NCBI GenBank assembly: GCA_000231825.2
Contig: JH720333.1
Span: 632,802 to 696,801, forward strand
Reading direction: 5' to 3'
Source of the DNA: Tetrahymena elliotti 4EA
Taxonomy: Eukaryota > Ciliophora > Oligohymenophorea > Hymenostomatida > Tetrahymenidae
DNA length: 64,000 nt
Position numbers and translations under genes: made by a program. Numbering within the stretch: position 1 is the stretch's first letter; every line of letters starts with the position of its first letter. Shown here piece by piece: positions 23,901-36,692 of the stretch. A model generated the notes under the pieces. The model did no database searches, had not been told where the DNA came from, and worked only from the letters and a program-made list of their open reading frames with translations.

Positions 23901-26900
23901 CAAGATGTTGCTATTTTAGATTGTGTATTAGATTTTCTTTCTCTTGCTGTTGCAGGACACTATACAGAAATGCAAGATTACATCAGGGAATAATTTAATT
24001 TAAGAAATAAATATGACATGGTTTAGAATATAGCCGATTTATTGAAGGCTTATTATAATGAAGGTGGCTAGCAATAATATTATGATGGTATGATGAAATG
24101 CTTAGACACTCTTATAAAATTCGTATAGGGTCCTTGTTATAATAATTAATAATCAGTGTCTGACAGTAAATTTTTTGATGTTGCTCATGATTTGTTTGAA
24201 AGGGAAATGAAATATAAGTCAGGTCCAGATGATGGAAAAGTAAGTTTTTATTCATATCTCCAATTAGATAAAAAATATCTTTACAAAAATATTTGTCTTA
24301 GTTTTTTTAGCATTCAAATAAAAATTAATTTTTATCTTATTAATTCTATTTTTGTTTGGTTAAATCAATAGAGTTAATTTACATCTAGAAAATCTTAGAC
24401 TGGAAGCAAACAAGGTAGATAAACAATAAAAACAAAATCTATTTTAAGTAGGTCAAAGATAGGCTCTGGAGAAGACCCATTAGAGAATTGGATGATTGCC
24501 AGACTTTAATACAAAGTAAAAATTAATAATGAATAAAATAATGAATATTAAATAAATTTAAAATAAAGAGTTTATGCTTAGTTCATAGTTTATTAGAAGG
24601 TCGTAACATTAAAATGGATTCAAGCATTATCAAGAAAATTGCCAGAAATATTCAAATTGACACTATTGAAAAACGTATTGTAGAAATCTACACAAACTTT
24701 GAAACTATTTATAATGGAGATTACGTTATGGCAAGCTTTGATCATATTAATTTTTCGTTTGATTTTAATAACTAAAAAGAATAAGAAAATCCTTACTACA
24801 AATAGAATATGGATAAGTATCCAAATACTATTATATAAAATGCCTTTATGCTCTATATTCTCTTTTGCCTCTATGTAAATATTATATTTTATTTCTCAAA
24901 GTAGCAATCTAAAATTTGAAACATTTAAAATATAGAAAGATAGTGGTGAAAGAATAGACAATAATATTATGCAATTCTATAAATTGCAATACAAGAAAAG
25001 TATTCTTTAAGATAAGAACGCTCTTTTATCTTTCTTAACTGGTGATAACTTGATCGGAAATATAGTTACCTTTGTCAAATCTTTTATCGAAAGTAGTATT
25101 AAAACTGCTCAAAGTATTAAAGACTAGGCTTAAAAGCAAATTAAAAATCTAAGAGAGTAGCCTACTGAAGAAGAAGATGAGGTTGCTAGAAGAAAATTAT
25201 AGGCTAAACAACAAGAAAAATTCAAAGAAAATCTTTAAAAAGCAGTTAAATTCCTCTTTAAATATACAGCCCATATTGAAGTTTTAAGAAATGGATCAAT
25301 TGAGATTATTTATTTCCAACTTCTCCCATTCTGTCAAAGACTTCCTAAAGATAAGAAAAAAGATTTTAATGAGTCAGTTGACCGTACAAATGTAAAATAA
25401 ATATGTATTATCATTTTTATCATCAATATAATTGCCAATAATAAAAAGGAAAAAGCAAAAGTAACTGGTCTTATGACATAAGCTGATTATTTGCTTGATG
25501 TTTGTAGATAAGAAGAAAACCTTAATAAATTCTTTATGTCAAATAAATTCATTTCATTGTTTGCGAACTATGTGAAACTATGGAAAGATGTTGCATTTAT
25601 GCTGACCGTTGTTTTGAATATATTTAATTTACTTACTTTTACAAGCAAATTTGGAGATAGATTTGATAATTAGCATTTATTCTTGGATGTAAACCATTTT
25701 TTTAAAAAAACTAATTTAAATTGAATTTTATTATTATTATTATTTAAAAGTACAAAAACTACACAGTTTAACAAACTAATCGTATTATTTATCTTCTTGG
25801 AGCCATCATGACATGCTGTAGCATGTTTGTTGTTTCTTTCTTTTTGGTTAAAAATCTTCCTGTCTTAATCAAAAGAATTTGGAGTGCTGATTTAGGTTAA
25901 GATAATGAGCTTTTTAAATTCTTTTTAGCAAGAATATTCCTATGGCTTTTTAAATTGATTAAGATTATAATCAGTCTTTTATAGGAATTAGAAATTATAT
26001 ACTATATATGCTATGGAACATTTGCAATTTTAGGAACGGTTGTTCATCCTTTCTTCTTTACTTTCCACTTATCTGAAATATTTATAAGGTATATTCTATT
26101 TGTTGAGAGATCTAGAAATAATATATTTTTTTAAATAATTAGATTCCCTTTACTAATGAGTGTTATTAATGCAGTCTATATACCTAGAAAGAATCTACTT
26201 TTGACCTATATTTTATATTTGATACTTGCATGGTTATTTTCAATCTTTGCTTATTACTTTTTCGCTTCTAGTACCTTAACAGATGAGTGCTCAACTCTAG
26301 CTTATTGTTTTGGATTGCTGCTTGATTAAACATTTAAAGTAATTAATTGTTTAACTAAAAAATAGTTTAACCTAATTTATTAAAACAATTATTTATCAAA
26401 TAGTCTAATGGTGGTATTGGTGGATACATTACAGGTAATTTTTAGAGCACAACTTATGATGGAGATAAAGCTGATAATGACTTCTTTAAGGCAGGAAGAT
26501 TCTTCTTTGATAACTTATTCCAGATATTTGTAGTTATTATCATGGTTTAAATCGTAGCTGGTCAAATCATTGACCAGTTTGGTGAATTAAGAGAAAGAGA
26601 AAATAGTAAAATTGAAGACACTGAAGGAAAATGTTTCATTTGTGGAATTAAATCGTAATAATTAAAAATTTATTTTTCAAATTATTTTAAAGAAATTTAT
26701 TGCATTAAATAGCGATTTGTTTGATAAGAAAGTTGATAAAAGTAGTAGAGGAGGTTTCTATAGCCACATAAAAGAAAATCATCACATGTGGAATTATGTA
26801 TTTTATATAGGTTATTTGAGAAGTATAAACCCTTTAGAATATTCTGGTATTTAACAATTCATACATGATATGATTTAAGAAAACGATCCATCATGGTAAT

Positions 26901-27200
26901 TAATCCACTATTTAAAAATTAAAGAATAACCATTTTAAATAATTATCTTTAGGTTCCCAACAAACAGAGCAAGTGATTTAGATTTAGAAGAAGACGACAG
27001 TGAAAAAGAAAAGCAAATGGTTAATGATATAATTAAAAATGTAAATAAACAATTTTTCTCTTTGATAATTATAATTAATAAAAATATTTTTATCTTTAAT
27101 AATTATAATTAATAAAAATATTTTTATCTAATAGACTGATCTAATTATTGAAAACGCAAGAAATGTTTTAAAGACTCTAACCTAATTGAAAAACAGCTGA
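14927..27200 (+). CDS. IP3-receptor/ryanodine-receptor-type intracellular calcium release channel
   Basis: Twenty-four exons give 3,525 residues: 14927-16372, 16434-16598, 16666-16912, 16971-17171, 17225-18007, 18267-18613, 18672-18709, 18760-19634, 19690-20000, 20117-21367, 21426-22377, 22434-22657, 22711-23319, 23376-23627, 23688-24239, 24372-24515, 24569-24874, 24936-25688, 25751-26088, 26143-26338, 26404-26654, 26713-26895, 26953-27040, 27135-27200. All phases agree. Order: MIR/trefoil region ([30 protein letters not shown]; to ~residue 690), RIH core (RQKLLREQ near 811), helical repeats, six-helix channel (~3120-3410), then the conserved Cys-x-x-Cys/His/His knot ([23 protein letters not shown]) and WFPTNRA tail. 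The filter reads GGIGGY instead of the usual GGGVGD/GGGIGD. Of IP3-contact residues, Lys508 and Arg511 equivalents remain; Arg504 is Gln, and no RTTGR motif is visible. IP3 gating is therefore uncertain. Likely membrane: ER, alveoli or contractile vacuole system. Confidence 0.9.
27041..27134 (+). repeat. tandem duplication inside the last intron of the channel gene
   Basis: The 94-nt final intron contains two nearly identical units of about 32 nt (27065-27095 and 27097-27129, each ATAATTATAATTAATAAAAA followed by TATTTTTATCT). The duplication is confined to the intron and does not change the frame. Confidence 0.75.
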
Positions 27201-28238
27201 AAAAATAAATTAAAATATTAAGTTTAATAATTTATTTTTATTTATGTTTTACTTTCAGATTGTATTCTACTTTAAGAACATATTTTAAAAATTAAAACAC
27301 CCTTTATTCATGCATGTATAACTTTGAGAAAGTATCATACTTAAAATATGTTGCAAATTTAATTGCTGAATTAGCTAGATTATTATTAAAAATATACAAA
27401 AAAACAATTAAAATTATTTTATTTTTGGAAAAAAAATGACAAATCAAATCAATTTTCTCAAAAAAAATGATAAAAGAAAAAGAAAAACAATAATTTTTAG
27501 AAAAAAAGAAAGAAATTAAAATCATTCCAATTCTGTTCTTTTTTTTATAAAAAAAATGAAGCCTAAAAAAAAAAATACAAGAAAATTTTGAAAAAAATAA
27601 AAATCTTTTAAAAATAAAAAAAAAAAAAATTTTTCAGAAAAAACTTGAGAAAAATAAGTATAACTAATCTTTTTATAATTAAGATTATGGGTTAATTTTT
27701 TATTTTAATCTTTAGTTATTCATAAAAGTGAAAAAATGAAAAATAATTTGATAAATATCTTAAAAAAATATATAAATTTTCTATTTACATGATTCTGATT
27801 TATGAAAGTATGTATGAAACATTTTATTTGGATATGAATTTAATAAGTATTGAGTGCTATAATTATATATTATAAGTGTTTTATATATTTTGGAGAATTA
27901 TAATTTTAGCATTAGCAATCATCGATAATTATTCGATATGGCTTTTCCTGCTAATGTTTTTATTAATAACCTCTCACAGAAATTTGATATCATTTAAGGT
28001 GTGTAATTTTTATTAATAGGTTAAGTTTATTTAGTTGTCAAATGTTATTAGTTCATGGTTAATATTTATTGTTGTTATGATGGAGAATTAAGAAAATTAT
28101 AAACAGTTTGGAGAAAGGAATTAAAGAAAATTGTCAGAAATTTTTAAAATTTCATCAAATAAAAAAAAGGTTTGATATTTCGCTATGATTTTAATTAGCA
28201 AAATTTATCAACCTTCTTGATTGATCAAACTTATTCAA
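27201..28238. other. intergenic between convergent genes
   Basis: This is the 3' flank of the channel gene (+) and of the coiled-coil gene (-). It includes a strand-biased A-rich stretch (about 27410-27660) that opens a low-complexity frame on the - strand rich in Phe/Ile/Lys. No real gene is supported. Confidence 0.6.
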
Positions 28239-30964
28239 TCAAAATTGGCTGACTTTCTTAATAGGAGAGACGCCACTGTTGTTAGGCATTAACTTCTTTC
28301 CAGAGCCATATGAAGGTTATCTAGTTCTGACGAAAACATCATAAAGATTCTTAGTGGTAGCAACTTCAGCACCTAACTTAGAAATTCTCATTTAGTAGTC
28401 AGAGAGATCAGTGTTGTTTTAGATATCAACTAAAGATTTTTCTAACTTTTAGTATTAGTCAGCCTTTTCTCCTAATTGTCTATCCTTCATTTCAATGATA
28501 TTCTTCAAATCTTCAATTTCATTAGCCATGGCTTCTAATTAGTTATTGTGGGAGGATTTAATTGATTCAATAGTGTAGTTGTTTGAGCTTTCAAGTTTTT
28601 GTCTTAATTCTTAGATTTCTTAAGCTTTCAACTTTTCTAACATAACCATATGGTTGTTCAAGCTATCGATTTCACCATTAAGCTTCTTATTTTCGGTTTC
28701 AAGGAGAGTTCTATGGATTTAGTGACTGTTGGTTTCTTCAGTCTTAATCTTTAAGTTATCTATTATTTTAAATTAATAATTCATTTTTAATCTTTAAAAT
28801 ATATTTAAAAAGTTTTTTACCTCTAGCTCTGCTGAGTTCATTTTCAAGATAGTCAATTTGAGCTTCGAATTTTTTGGTTCTTTCTTGGTTATTGCTGTCA
28901 AGAGCAACGATCTTTTGACGGAGTTCTTCAAGTTGAAGGTTCTTAGAGTATTCTAATTGATCAAGTCTCTTTCTGAGGTCACCATTGTCAAGCTTGAGTT
29001 ATCTGATATCTTCTTCTAAGTTATTCTTAATGGTTCTGTGTTGAGCAATGTTAATGTCAATTTCATTATTCTTATGAACAAGTAATTGCTTAAGTTTTTC
29101 AATTTCACTTTCAAGGAATTAAATTTGTCTTCTTTGTTATTCAGAAAATTCAGAGTGAGCACTGTTAGCACGGTTAAGAGCATCAGTAGCCTCATCGTAA
29201 TCTTTCTTTCTGTCTTCTTCAAGGACTTGGTATTTTAATTTTTGAGTTTCAATTTCACTATTCAGTCTATCACACTTAGCATTGAAAGCATCTTTTTAGT
29301 TGTTCTTTTCTCTAATTTAATTTTCAATTTCTTCTTACTTAAGATCGATAACTCTCTTCAAGTCAAGGATTTAATCATTGAGCATTCTGCATTAGTTATC
29401 ATGACGATCCTTCAAGTTTTAGATATCAGTAGTATGGAGCTTGGCAAGCTTGTTTTGAATGTCTTCTATTTCATCTTCCTTGCCACGATTATTTTCTAAG
29501 ATCTTATCCTTGAGAGCTTCATTTTCATCACGAACAGATTGTAATTCATTATCAAAGTTACGCTTTTAAGATTTGTTTTATTGAATGAGAGTATTGATTT
29601 CTTAGTTCTTGATGTCAAGCAAGTTCTTAAGTTTGTTAAGTTCACTTTCTAGAATATCTAATTCACTTTCATGTAACTTCTTTAAAGCGCTAATCTATTC
29701 TAAGGTGAGACCATCACATCTTCTCTTTAAGTTTTCAAGTTCCTTTGATTGATCAAGTTCCATTTGAGAGATCTTCATTCTCAACTTTTCTCTGTCTTCA
29801 TTGAGTCTGTTTTATTCACTTTCAGAGTAATTCTTAAGATCATTTAACTTTCCTTGTAAAATGATGTTTTCCTTTTCTCTTTCTTCAAGGTTGTCTCTCA
29901 TTTTTCTTAACTATTTTTTTTAGGAAATAAAAATTTAATATTCAAAGAACTTAAACTCTAAAATTTATGGCTAATATTAATTAGTCTAAAAAATTTAAGG
30001 AATAATATTTGAGGTGATTTGTTTTGTCAAAGAATTTATTAGATATCTGTGGCAAGTAAATTTATAATTTATTGGCAAAAGTTGACCAATCAATAACTAA
30101 GAAATAAAAATTTATAATTATAATTAAATCAATTTTTTATTTTTGCCAATTTATTCCTTCCTAATTAATGAACAAATAACTTTTAAGAATATCCAATTTT
30201 GTATTTTTAAGCTTTTATTGCAAATTTTTTTTTCCTTAAATTTTTATAAAATGATTGCATTCAGAATAATGTTTTACTTGTTCTTCATAGAGAGTGACAT
30301 TGGAGCAGTGGGAACGCTTAAGAGATTCAATTTGAGTGAGATTGTCATGGATCAATTATTATTTAGTTTCTTAAGCTTCCTTAAGTCTTTCTTATTAGAG
30401 ACCGTCATAAAGTTCTCTGGATTGAGATAATTCATTTTGTAATCTCTTGATTTCTCTTTCGTAGTTGTCCTTTAAGGAAAGGATTGTATTCATTTGGGCA
30501 TCATACTTACTCTTCCAGATGTCAGATTCCGTTCTCTTTTAGGAGAATTATTTAGAAAGTTAGTCATTTTCACCAAGAAGTTAGGCATTTTGCTTGAGGA
30601 TATCGTCAACTTTGCTTTCAAGATCCTTAGCCTTCTTAGCCTTGAAAGAAGCAAGTTCAAGGTCAGTATTGACTTAGCAAAGAGAAGTTTCAAGCTCATT
30701 ACAACGGCTCTTCCATAAGTCTACTTCGTCTTGTTAGGCTAAAGTAAGGTTTTTATTGGGACTAGCTTCCAAGTTAGGACGGACAGGTTATACTGATTTC
30801 TTAGCAGTGGTCTACAAAGATTTGCTAGGTGAGATAGTAGATGTGTAGTAGACAGAAGAAGGCTTAACATAGTGGATAGGACTAATAGATCTGTTGGGAG
30901 AACTGGTGGTGTTATTTTAAGCACCAGAGGAATGGGGATTGTTGCGTACGTAACTGCTGCTCAT
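28239..30964 (-). CDS. long coiled-coil filament-type protein
   Basis: Three exons (30964-30278, 29910-28821, 28759-28239) encode 765 residues, about 88 kDa. Introns are 29911-30277 (367 nt) and 28760-28820 (61 nt), with matching phases. Residues 1-75 are a Ser/Pro/Tyr-rich head with repeated Ser-Pro dipeptides. Residues ~80-740 are nearly continuous heptad-type coiled coil rich in Glu, Lys, Leu and Asn. The tail contains SGVSPIKKVSQF. Codon use differs from neighbours, favouring AAG, CTT, CTC and GAA as in highly expressed ciliate genes. The size, head and rod plan would suit a cytoskeletal filament protein, for example the tetrin class of the ciliate oral apparatus, but that is an inference from architecture only. 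Other centrosomal or cortical coiled-coil proteins remain possible. Confidence 0.85.
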
Positions 30965-32903
30965 TTTTGGCTATGAAAGGATTTTGCTATTGTTTTTGTA
31001 ATCAGATGATGACTTTTATGATTAAATCTCTTTTAGAGTGCGTGTGTTTCTTTTAGGAAATGGCTTGTTTGATGGCTTATATTTATTGGTTGATTTGTTT
31101 TTAAGCTTTCTCTTTTTTGCAAAGAATTTAATTATTATTTATTATAAGGAATTTGTTATCAGATGGACTTACTTATAAAGTGTCGATAAATTTTATTAAA
31201 TTTCTGTTTAACAAATTTTATTAATTTTATTGGATATTATTAAGGGAATATTTATCAATTTTATTGATAACTATATACTTGTTAAAGCTAATTAATTATG
31301 CGTAAACGAATTAATCTAAATTATTTTTTAACTAATCTATACTTTTTTAAACAAATTTGTTTTTTCCAACATAATTAGTTGCTATTATTCAAAATTTTAT
31401 CTTTCTCTTGTGGTCTTCCAAACAAAAATCAATCCAATAAACAAACAAGCAAGCAAGCAAACTATCAAAAACACAAACAAATTAAATAACAAAAATAATT
31501 ATTAGTTTTTATTTCAATAATTCTTATCACTAATTTTTAATTTAATCCTATTTAAGCCAAAACAAGACAAAACAATTATTTATTAAAATCTAATTAAATA
31601 TTTCATACATTTTTTAAACCTCTCTCCTCGAATTCTCCTGTGTAAATAATAATATTTATTTTTATCTTTAATATAACATTATTTTATAAACAAAAAATTC
31701 TGCTTACTGCTCCTATCTGTTTATGACAAAAAGTGCCAAATATTTGCATTAATCAAATAAAATTGAATTTTAGAAAATCAAATTTATTGATTGTTCAATA
31801 ATAACATTCAATTCTCCCCACCAAGTAGATTCACATCTAATTTTCAATAAAATTTAACAGCTAATTCCAATTATATTAAATAAAAAGCAGTCTGATGATT
31901 AAATTTGATTATTTTGTTTTAATAGATAACACTTAACTTTTTATTAATTATCCTTTGCTCTCTTTTTCTCCACTAAAATTCACTTTATAAAGGAAAATAT
32001 CCTTTTCTATTATTTTCTCTATCAAAATTAACTAATCACCAAAAATATTGCGCAATATATATTTGTTACAAATCCCGTTTTTGTTAGTTAATATTTTAAA
32101 GCAAATCATATCGCTATCACTTTACTATTATAAATAGGTAAGAGTTTATCTAATTAAATGTTAAGATGGAATATTTTATGCAATTCTCTTTAAATTCTAT
32201 TTCGTTTTTTTTAGAAAATTAAAATTGTTCTAATTTACATCAATCAATAGATTTCTATTTAGAAATATTCTGTTAGAAAACGAACTTTAATTTAAAATGT
32301 TATGAATAAATAAAGGAGATGCATTTACGAAAATATTATGAGAGATCTAGTAATAAAAATGAATAGTTTAGGAATTTTAAAGAAAGAAAGAAAGTAAACA
32401 AGTTTTATTTAAATAACAAAAATATAAAAGTAGAATAAAAATAATATAATACAAACTAAAAATAAACTATATTTTTAATTAATTTGTTTTGGAGTTTTTT
32501 GTAATAATCAAATCAGAGTAAAATAAAAATTAATATATATTTTACTGTTAGATAAACTAAATATTTGGATAAAGAGAAAGAAGAAAAATAATGTTTTTTA
32601 AATTTTAATGAGTGGTTTGAATTATTACTTATTTAAAAAAAGTGTAAAAAAAAAGATTTTGTAATAAATTATATACACACTTAATAAACATTTAGAACTA
32701 ATTTAATTATTAATTAATTATTGTGTTGTTATAAAAATATCTTTTTTTTTAATTCATTTTGATTAATAAAATAATTAAATTAATTGATTAATAAATAAGA
32801 TACTTTTCTTGTTATTTTGTTTTTCATTTAAAAAAATATTTAAATTATTTTTAAGTCAGAATAAATTTATTAGATAAGTATTTTTCTTGCATCACTCGGT
32901 ATT
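30965..32903. other. intergenic, no gene seen
   Basis: This is upstream of the coiled-coil gene and downstream of the ANTH gene, both on the - strand. It is AT-rich with no coding frame or RNA gene recognised. The pyrimidine-rich first 150 bases next to 30965 are probably 5' UTR and promoter of the coiled-coil gene. Confidence 0.6.
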
Positions 32904-35194
32904 TCAACTAAATGAAACATCTAATACTATTTATTAATCATTATTTTCTTGGTTTTCTTGTTATATTTTGTCTTTTGATTCACTTTTGTATTCTTATATT
33001 GGTTGTTATGGCTTGTTGCGGTTTGCTTCAAGTGGCTCTTCTTATTTATCTGCTTCTTCGATAGCTGCTAAATCCTTTTCAAATTAATTGATTGATATTT
33101 CAACTTCCTCTTTTTCACTCATTTCTTCTTAAATCTCTTAATTTTAATTATTGAATTAGTTGCTTTGTGCATAATTTTCTCCTTATTAATTCTTTTCTTC
33201 CTCATTCCACTACTTCTACTAGCTTTCATGCTAGTACTATTGAGAATCTTCGCATCTAAAAGTGTAAGGCTTGCCAGGAGAGAAAATAATATCTTATCCT
33301 AATTGACTAGACTATGAATTAATTGCTTATTACATTTAATGAATAATATTATCATGATGAACATTATCTACATTATCTTAACTATGGCCATTTTAAGATA
33401 TTAATTATTATTATCCTTGTAAATCACTTTAAAATAGATTTATATCAACTTATTGCTAATCTTCTTCATTTTAATCATCTTGCTCTTCTCCTTGCTAAGT
33501 TTATACTTATTTTACTGGCTACTCACTGTGTTGCTAGTATATTTGATTTTCATCTTCATCATAATTTAGACTTTTTTATTATTTTAAGAGTTCTTCATAT
33601 TGCTTGATGGCTTTTAGTTCATCATCTTGCATTAAATTTATATAGTCTTCTTTTTTATTTTTGCTGTTTGAAAAAACATTTTCTGTTTTCATTCTAAAAT
33701 GCTATTAATTATAAATGTTTGGCTACTAATTTCTATTTGACTCCTCTATTTCATCATCTTCTTCATCTTTATTTTATTCATTTTTAACTTAAAGAGATTA
33801 AGCATATTACAGCTTTACCTCTTGTTGGTTTTAAATTATTTTAGATGGTTATTTTGAATAGAGTATAGTACTCTTAGATCTTTTTTAATCATATTAACCA
33901 GTTTCAGTAAAATTAACACATCCTTATCTTATTTGGTTGTTAGATCCATCTACATTTTTGAGAGTCCTACGCATATTGTTTGCAGAAGCATGCAATAGTT
34001 CTACTTTTCTTGAATAATTTTCTATCTCTTTGTGAACCTTATTAGAGACATAGAACCACTAAGGTTCAATTATATAATTGAGTTGATCAAAATTTTTTTT
34101 CATTGAATAAAATTGATTCATTTAGTCTGTAAAAGAGATTTGCTCTTGATAGAGCTAGTAAAATTAAATTAGATCAATTGTTGTCAAAAGTGGATATGTT
34201 TGCACTAATTCGTATAACTCTTAACTCATAACATTATAGTAACTAACGCAATCATGTAAGATAAGCAAAGCAATATCTTATATAAAAAAGTAATTTGGAT
34301 AATTCTTAAAAACTCTCTAGAAACTTATCTGAATCTTTAACACATAAGAAAATATATTTGACAACTTAAATAGCCACATGAATTTTAGCTTGTAGTCTAG
34401 TTTTGCATCTTCTGTCTAAGGTAACTTACCTTCCTTTAAAATAAAAAAAAATCAATCACTTATTTAAATTTTTTGTTTAAAAAATGAATAAATTGAAATA
34501 AAATGAATCAAAAGAAATAAAATAATTATATATTATTTGTTTCTCTATCTTTAATAAAGATTATCAATCTGTCCTAATTCAAAATTATTTATTTTTTTGT
34601 TTATAATTGCTATTTGGAAGCTATTAATGTAATCAAAAACACCTAGTTTAAAACTAAATTAAAGTTCTATTTCAAAAAAATATGTTTCTACTTCAAATTT
34701 AAAAGTCAATTTTTTACTTCAATGCATATTTTATAGATCTAATAGTTGTTAGCAAGCCTAAGAAGATAGTTAAAATAGTATGTAAGGATATTTTCATTAA
34801 TCCAATCTTCTACATCGATGATGTGGTGTAAAATTTGCTTTGGTTTTTTTGGAACATGATCTAATAAATTTGAGAATTTATATTAAAGGAACTCTTGTGC
34901 AAATAATTCTCCTAACTCTATGATATACTTGTGAAATGTAGTCATAATTTTCAATTTAGCAGGTATTGAAAATTTGCCACTTTCAATGATTAAAAAGAAT
35001 TATCTGAGTGCTTCTTCAACCGATAATCCATTTTTACCTTCAATATATGACCTGATTTTGATAAGATCATCAGCTTGAATTTTTACTAATGAATCAGTTG
35101 AAATGCAGCTCTTTAATATACACTTTTCAAATGACTTATCAAACTACTACTATTTTTTCTTGGAAGCACCAAATAAATTCCTAAAAAAAGACAT
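32904..35194 (-). CDS. ANTH-domain (AP180/CALM-like) endocytic adaptor
   Basis: Two exons (35194-34718 and 34433-32904) with a 284-nt phase-0 intron encode 668 residues. It begins MSFFRNLFGASKKK, a basic segment suited to binding acidic phospholipid. Residues ~18-340 are an all-helical ANTH-like solenoid. A helix with AKLKIMTTFHKYIIELGE corresponds to the ALVTTHHLM segment of AP180, and LHHIIDVEDWINENILTYY corresponds to the helix with RYLNEKAVSYR. Residues beyond ~400 are low complexity, rich in Gln, Asn, Asp and Glu, as expected for the unstructured clathrin/adaptor-binding tail of AP180 proteins. Canonical clathrin-box or NPF motifs were not evident. The gene is divergent from the two-membrane-span gene at 36693. 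Confidence 0.75.
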
Positions 35195-36692
35195 TTACTT
35201 CTATTTTGTTTATCCCTATTTTTTTAATTTTTTTATTCAAAATGTGAAGAATTATTAAGTTTTGTTGAATAATATTTAATTAATTAAAATGTAATTTTTA
35301 AGGCAAATTAACAACGAAGATTATCTCAAAATAATAATAAATATTAAAAATGCAATTTATTTATGATAGCAATAAGTCAAAAACAAACTAACAAATAAAT
35401 AGACAATTATTAATCCATTCAAATAACAACCCGGAAAACTATTAATCAAATAAATCCCTTTGTGTTAATTTATAAAATGCAATAAATCTAATTTTGTTTG
35501 TTTACTTCTTTTTTTTTCACATTCCAAACACTATATTTTTGTGAAAGCTGAATATCAAAACTAAAAAATTAAAAAAAATACTTTTGAAACGAAATTTTAA
35601 TTTAAAAATTTTTAAAGTAATTCAAATAACATTTACCACTCATTACTGAATGTAATCAGTATTTTTAAAATATCTTACCATTTTAAATATTTTACTCATG
35701 GCCATAATTGTTATCAATTTATATATATATATATGTATAGTACCCTAAGGTACTGCCTTTTCAAGGCTATACACTGAAATTTTGGATATTAAGGTAATTT
35801 TATTATTGTTATCAATTTACATGGATTTTAATTCATTATTCTCTTCGAAATTCATATTATTATATTTTGTGTAAAACTTTGTGAATGAAATTGTATAGCT
35901 TATTTATATTTAAATAATCAATTAGCAAGAAAGACTCACAATAAAATAAATACAATAATAATTTAAAAATACTGACATTGCATTTAAAATTATTCTATTT
36001 TCATTTCAATTTTGAACCTAATTATTTATTCTTTTTTAATTTAATTAAATTTAGATTAGAATAAAAAGATAAATTTTTTTTTTATTAATTCATTAACCAT
36101 AAATTTGCATTTTTTATTTTTTAGATTTGTTCATCAGTTTTCAAAGTTTAATTTAAATATATTTTTATTAATTTATTATAATAATTGTCCAATATAATTA
36201 AGCTAAACATATTTAAATAAAAAAATTCAAAAAATAATAAAAAAATACTAATTATTTTTTTAAAGTTTTATTCGTTAAAATAATATATTTGTTTTTAAGA
36301 TCATTTTAAATATTTAAAATGAATATTTGATATAATCAAAAGAAAAAGATATTTTCAAGTAGTCTATGTAAATACTTCAAATAAAAAATAAGTCATTAAA
36401 ATATTTGAGTTTAATTGAAACTTTACTTTGAATCACTTAAATTTAGATTACTTATGAAAGTAGTTTTTTCGTAAAATGTGCTTGTAAATAAATGTAATTT
36501 AATTAATACGAATAATAGTATTTGAATTTAATAATCTTTTTATTTGATATTAAGAATAAATTTGCTATTTAGAACTACTACTAGGAATTTAAGTTAAAAA
36601 TTAACATAATTTTTTTGCGAATTTGATTCTAAATTTTTTGGATAAAAATTTTAGAAATCAATATATTTTGGCATTAATTAAAATAATATCAA
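35195..36692. other. divergent intergenic region carrying one 83-bp insertion
   Basis: It contains the promoters of the ANTH gene (-) and two-membrane-span gene A (+), plus the mobile-element-like insert at 35722-35804. Apart from the insert, nothing beyond AT-rich sequence is visible. Confidence 0.6.
35707..35819 (+). mobile_element. 83-bp short mobile-element-like repeat, copy 1, with 15-bp target duplication
   Basis: The insert 35722-35804 is flanked by perfect direct repeats of ATTGTTATCAATTTA (35707-35721 and 35805-35819). It starts with an AT run, then a 40-nt three-way junction at 35734-35773. The outer stem is TGTATA/TATACA, hairpin one is GTACC-CTAA-GGTAC, and hairpin two is GCCTT-TTC-AAGGC. 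A tail CTGAAATTTTGGATATTAAG follows. There is no coding capacity. A second copy of the same length lies at 60189-60271 in the opposite orientation with a different target duplication. A short non-autonomous element moved by a retrotransposon is the simplest reading; a DNA transposon derivative is possible. Confidence 0.75.

Noticed and set aside
24875..24935. A shorter intron ending at CAAAG near 24900
   Set aside because: It leads to a TGA within a few codons; the longer intron ending at AATATAG keeps the phase and an open frame.
27304..27525. A - strand open frame of 73 codons
   Set aside because: It is produced by a long A-rich run on the + strand (Phe/Ser/Ile-rich translation) in a 3' intergenic region, without any family similarity.
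30490..30924. Several overlapping open frames on both strands
   Set aside because: They are shadow frames of the first exon of the coiled-coil gene, which is continuous in the ciliate code.
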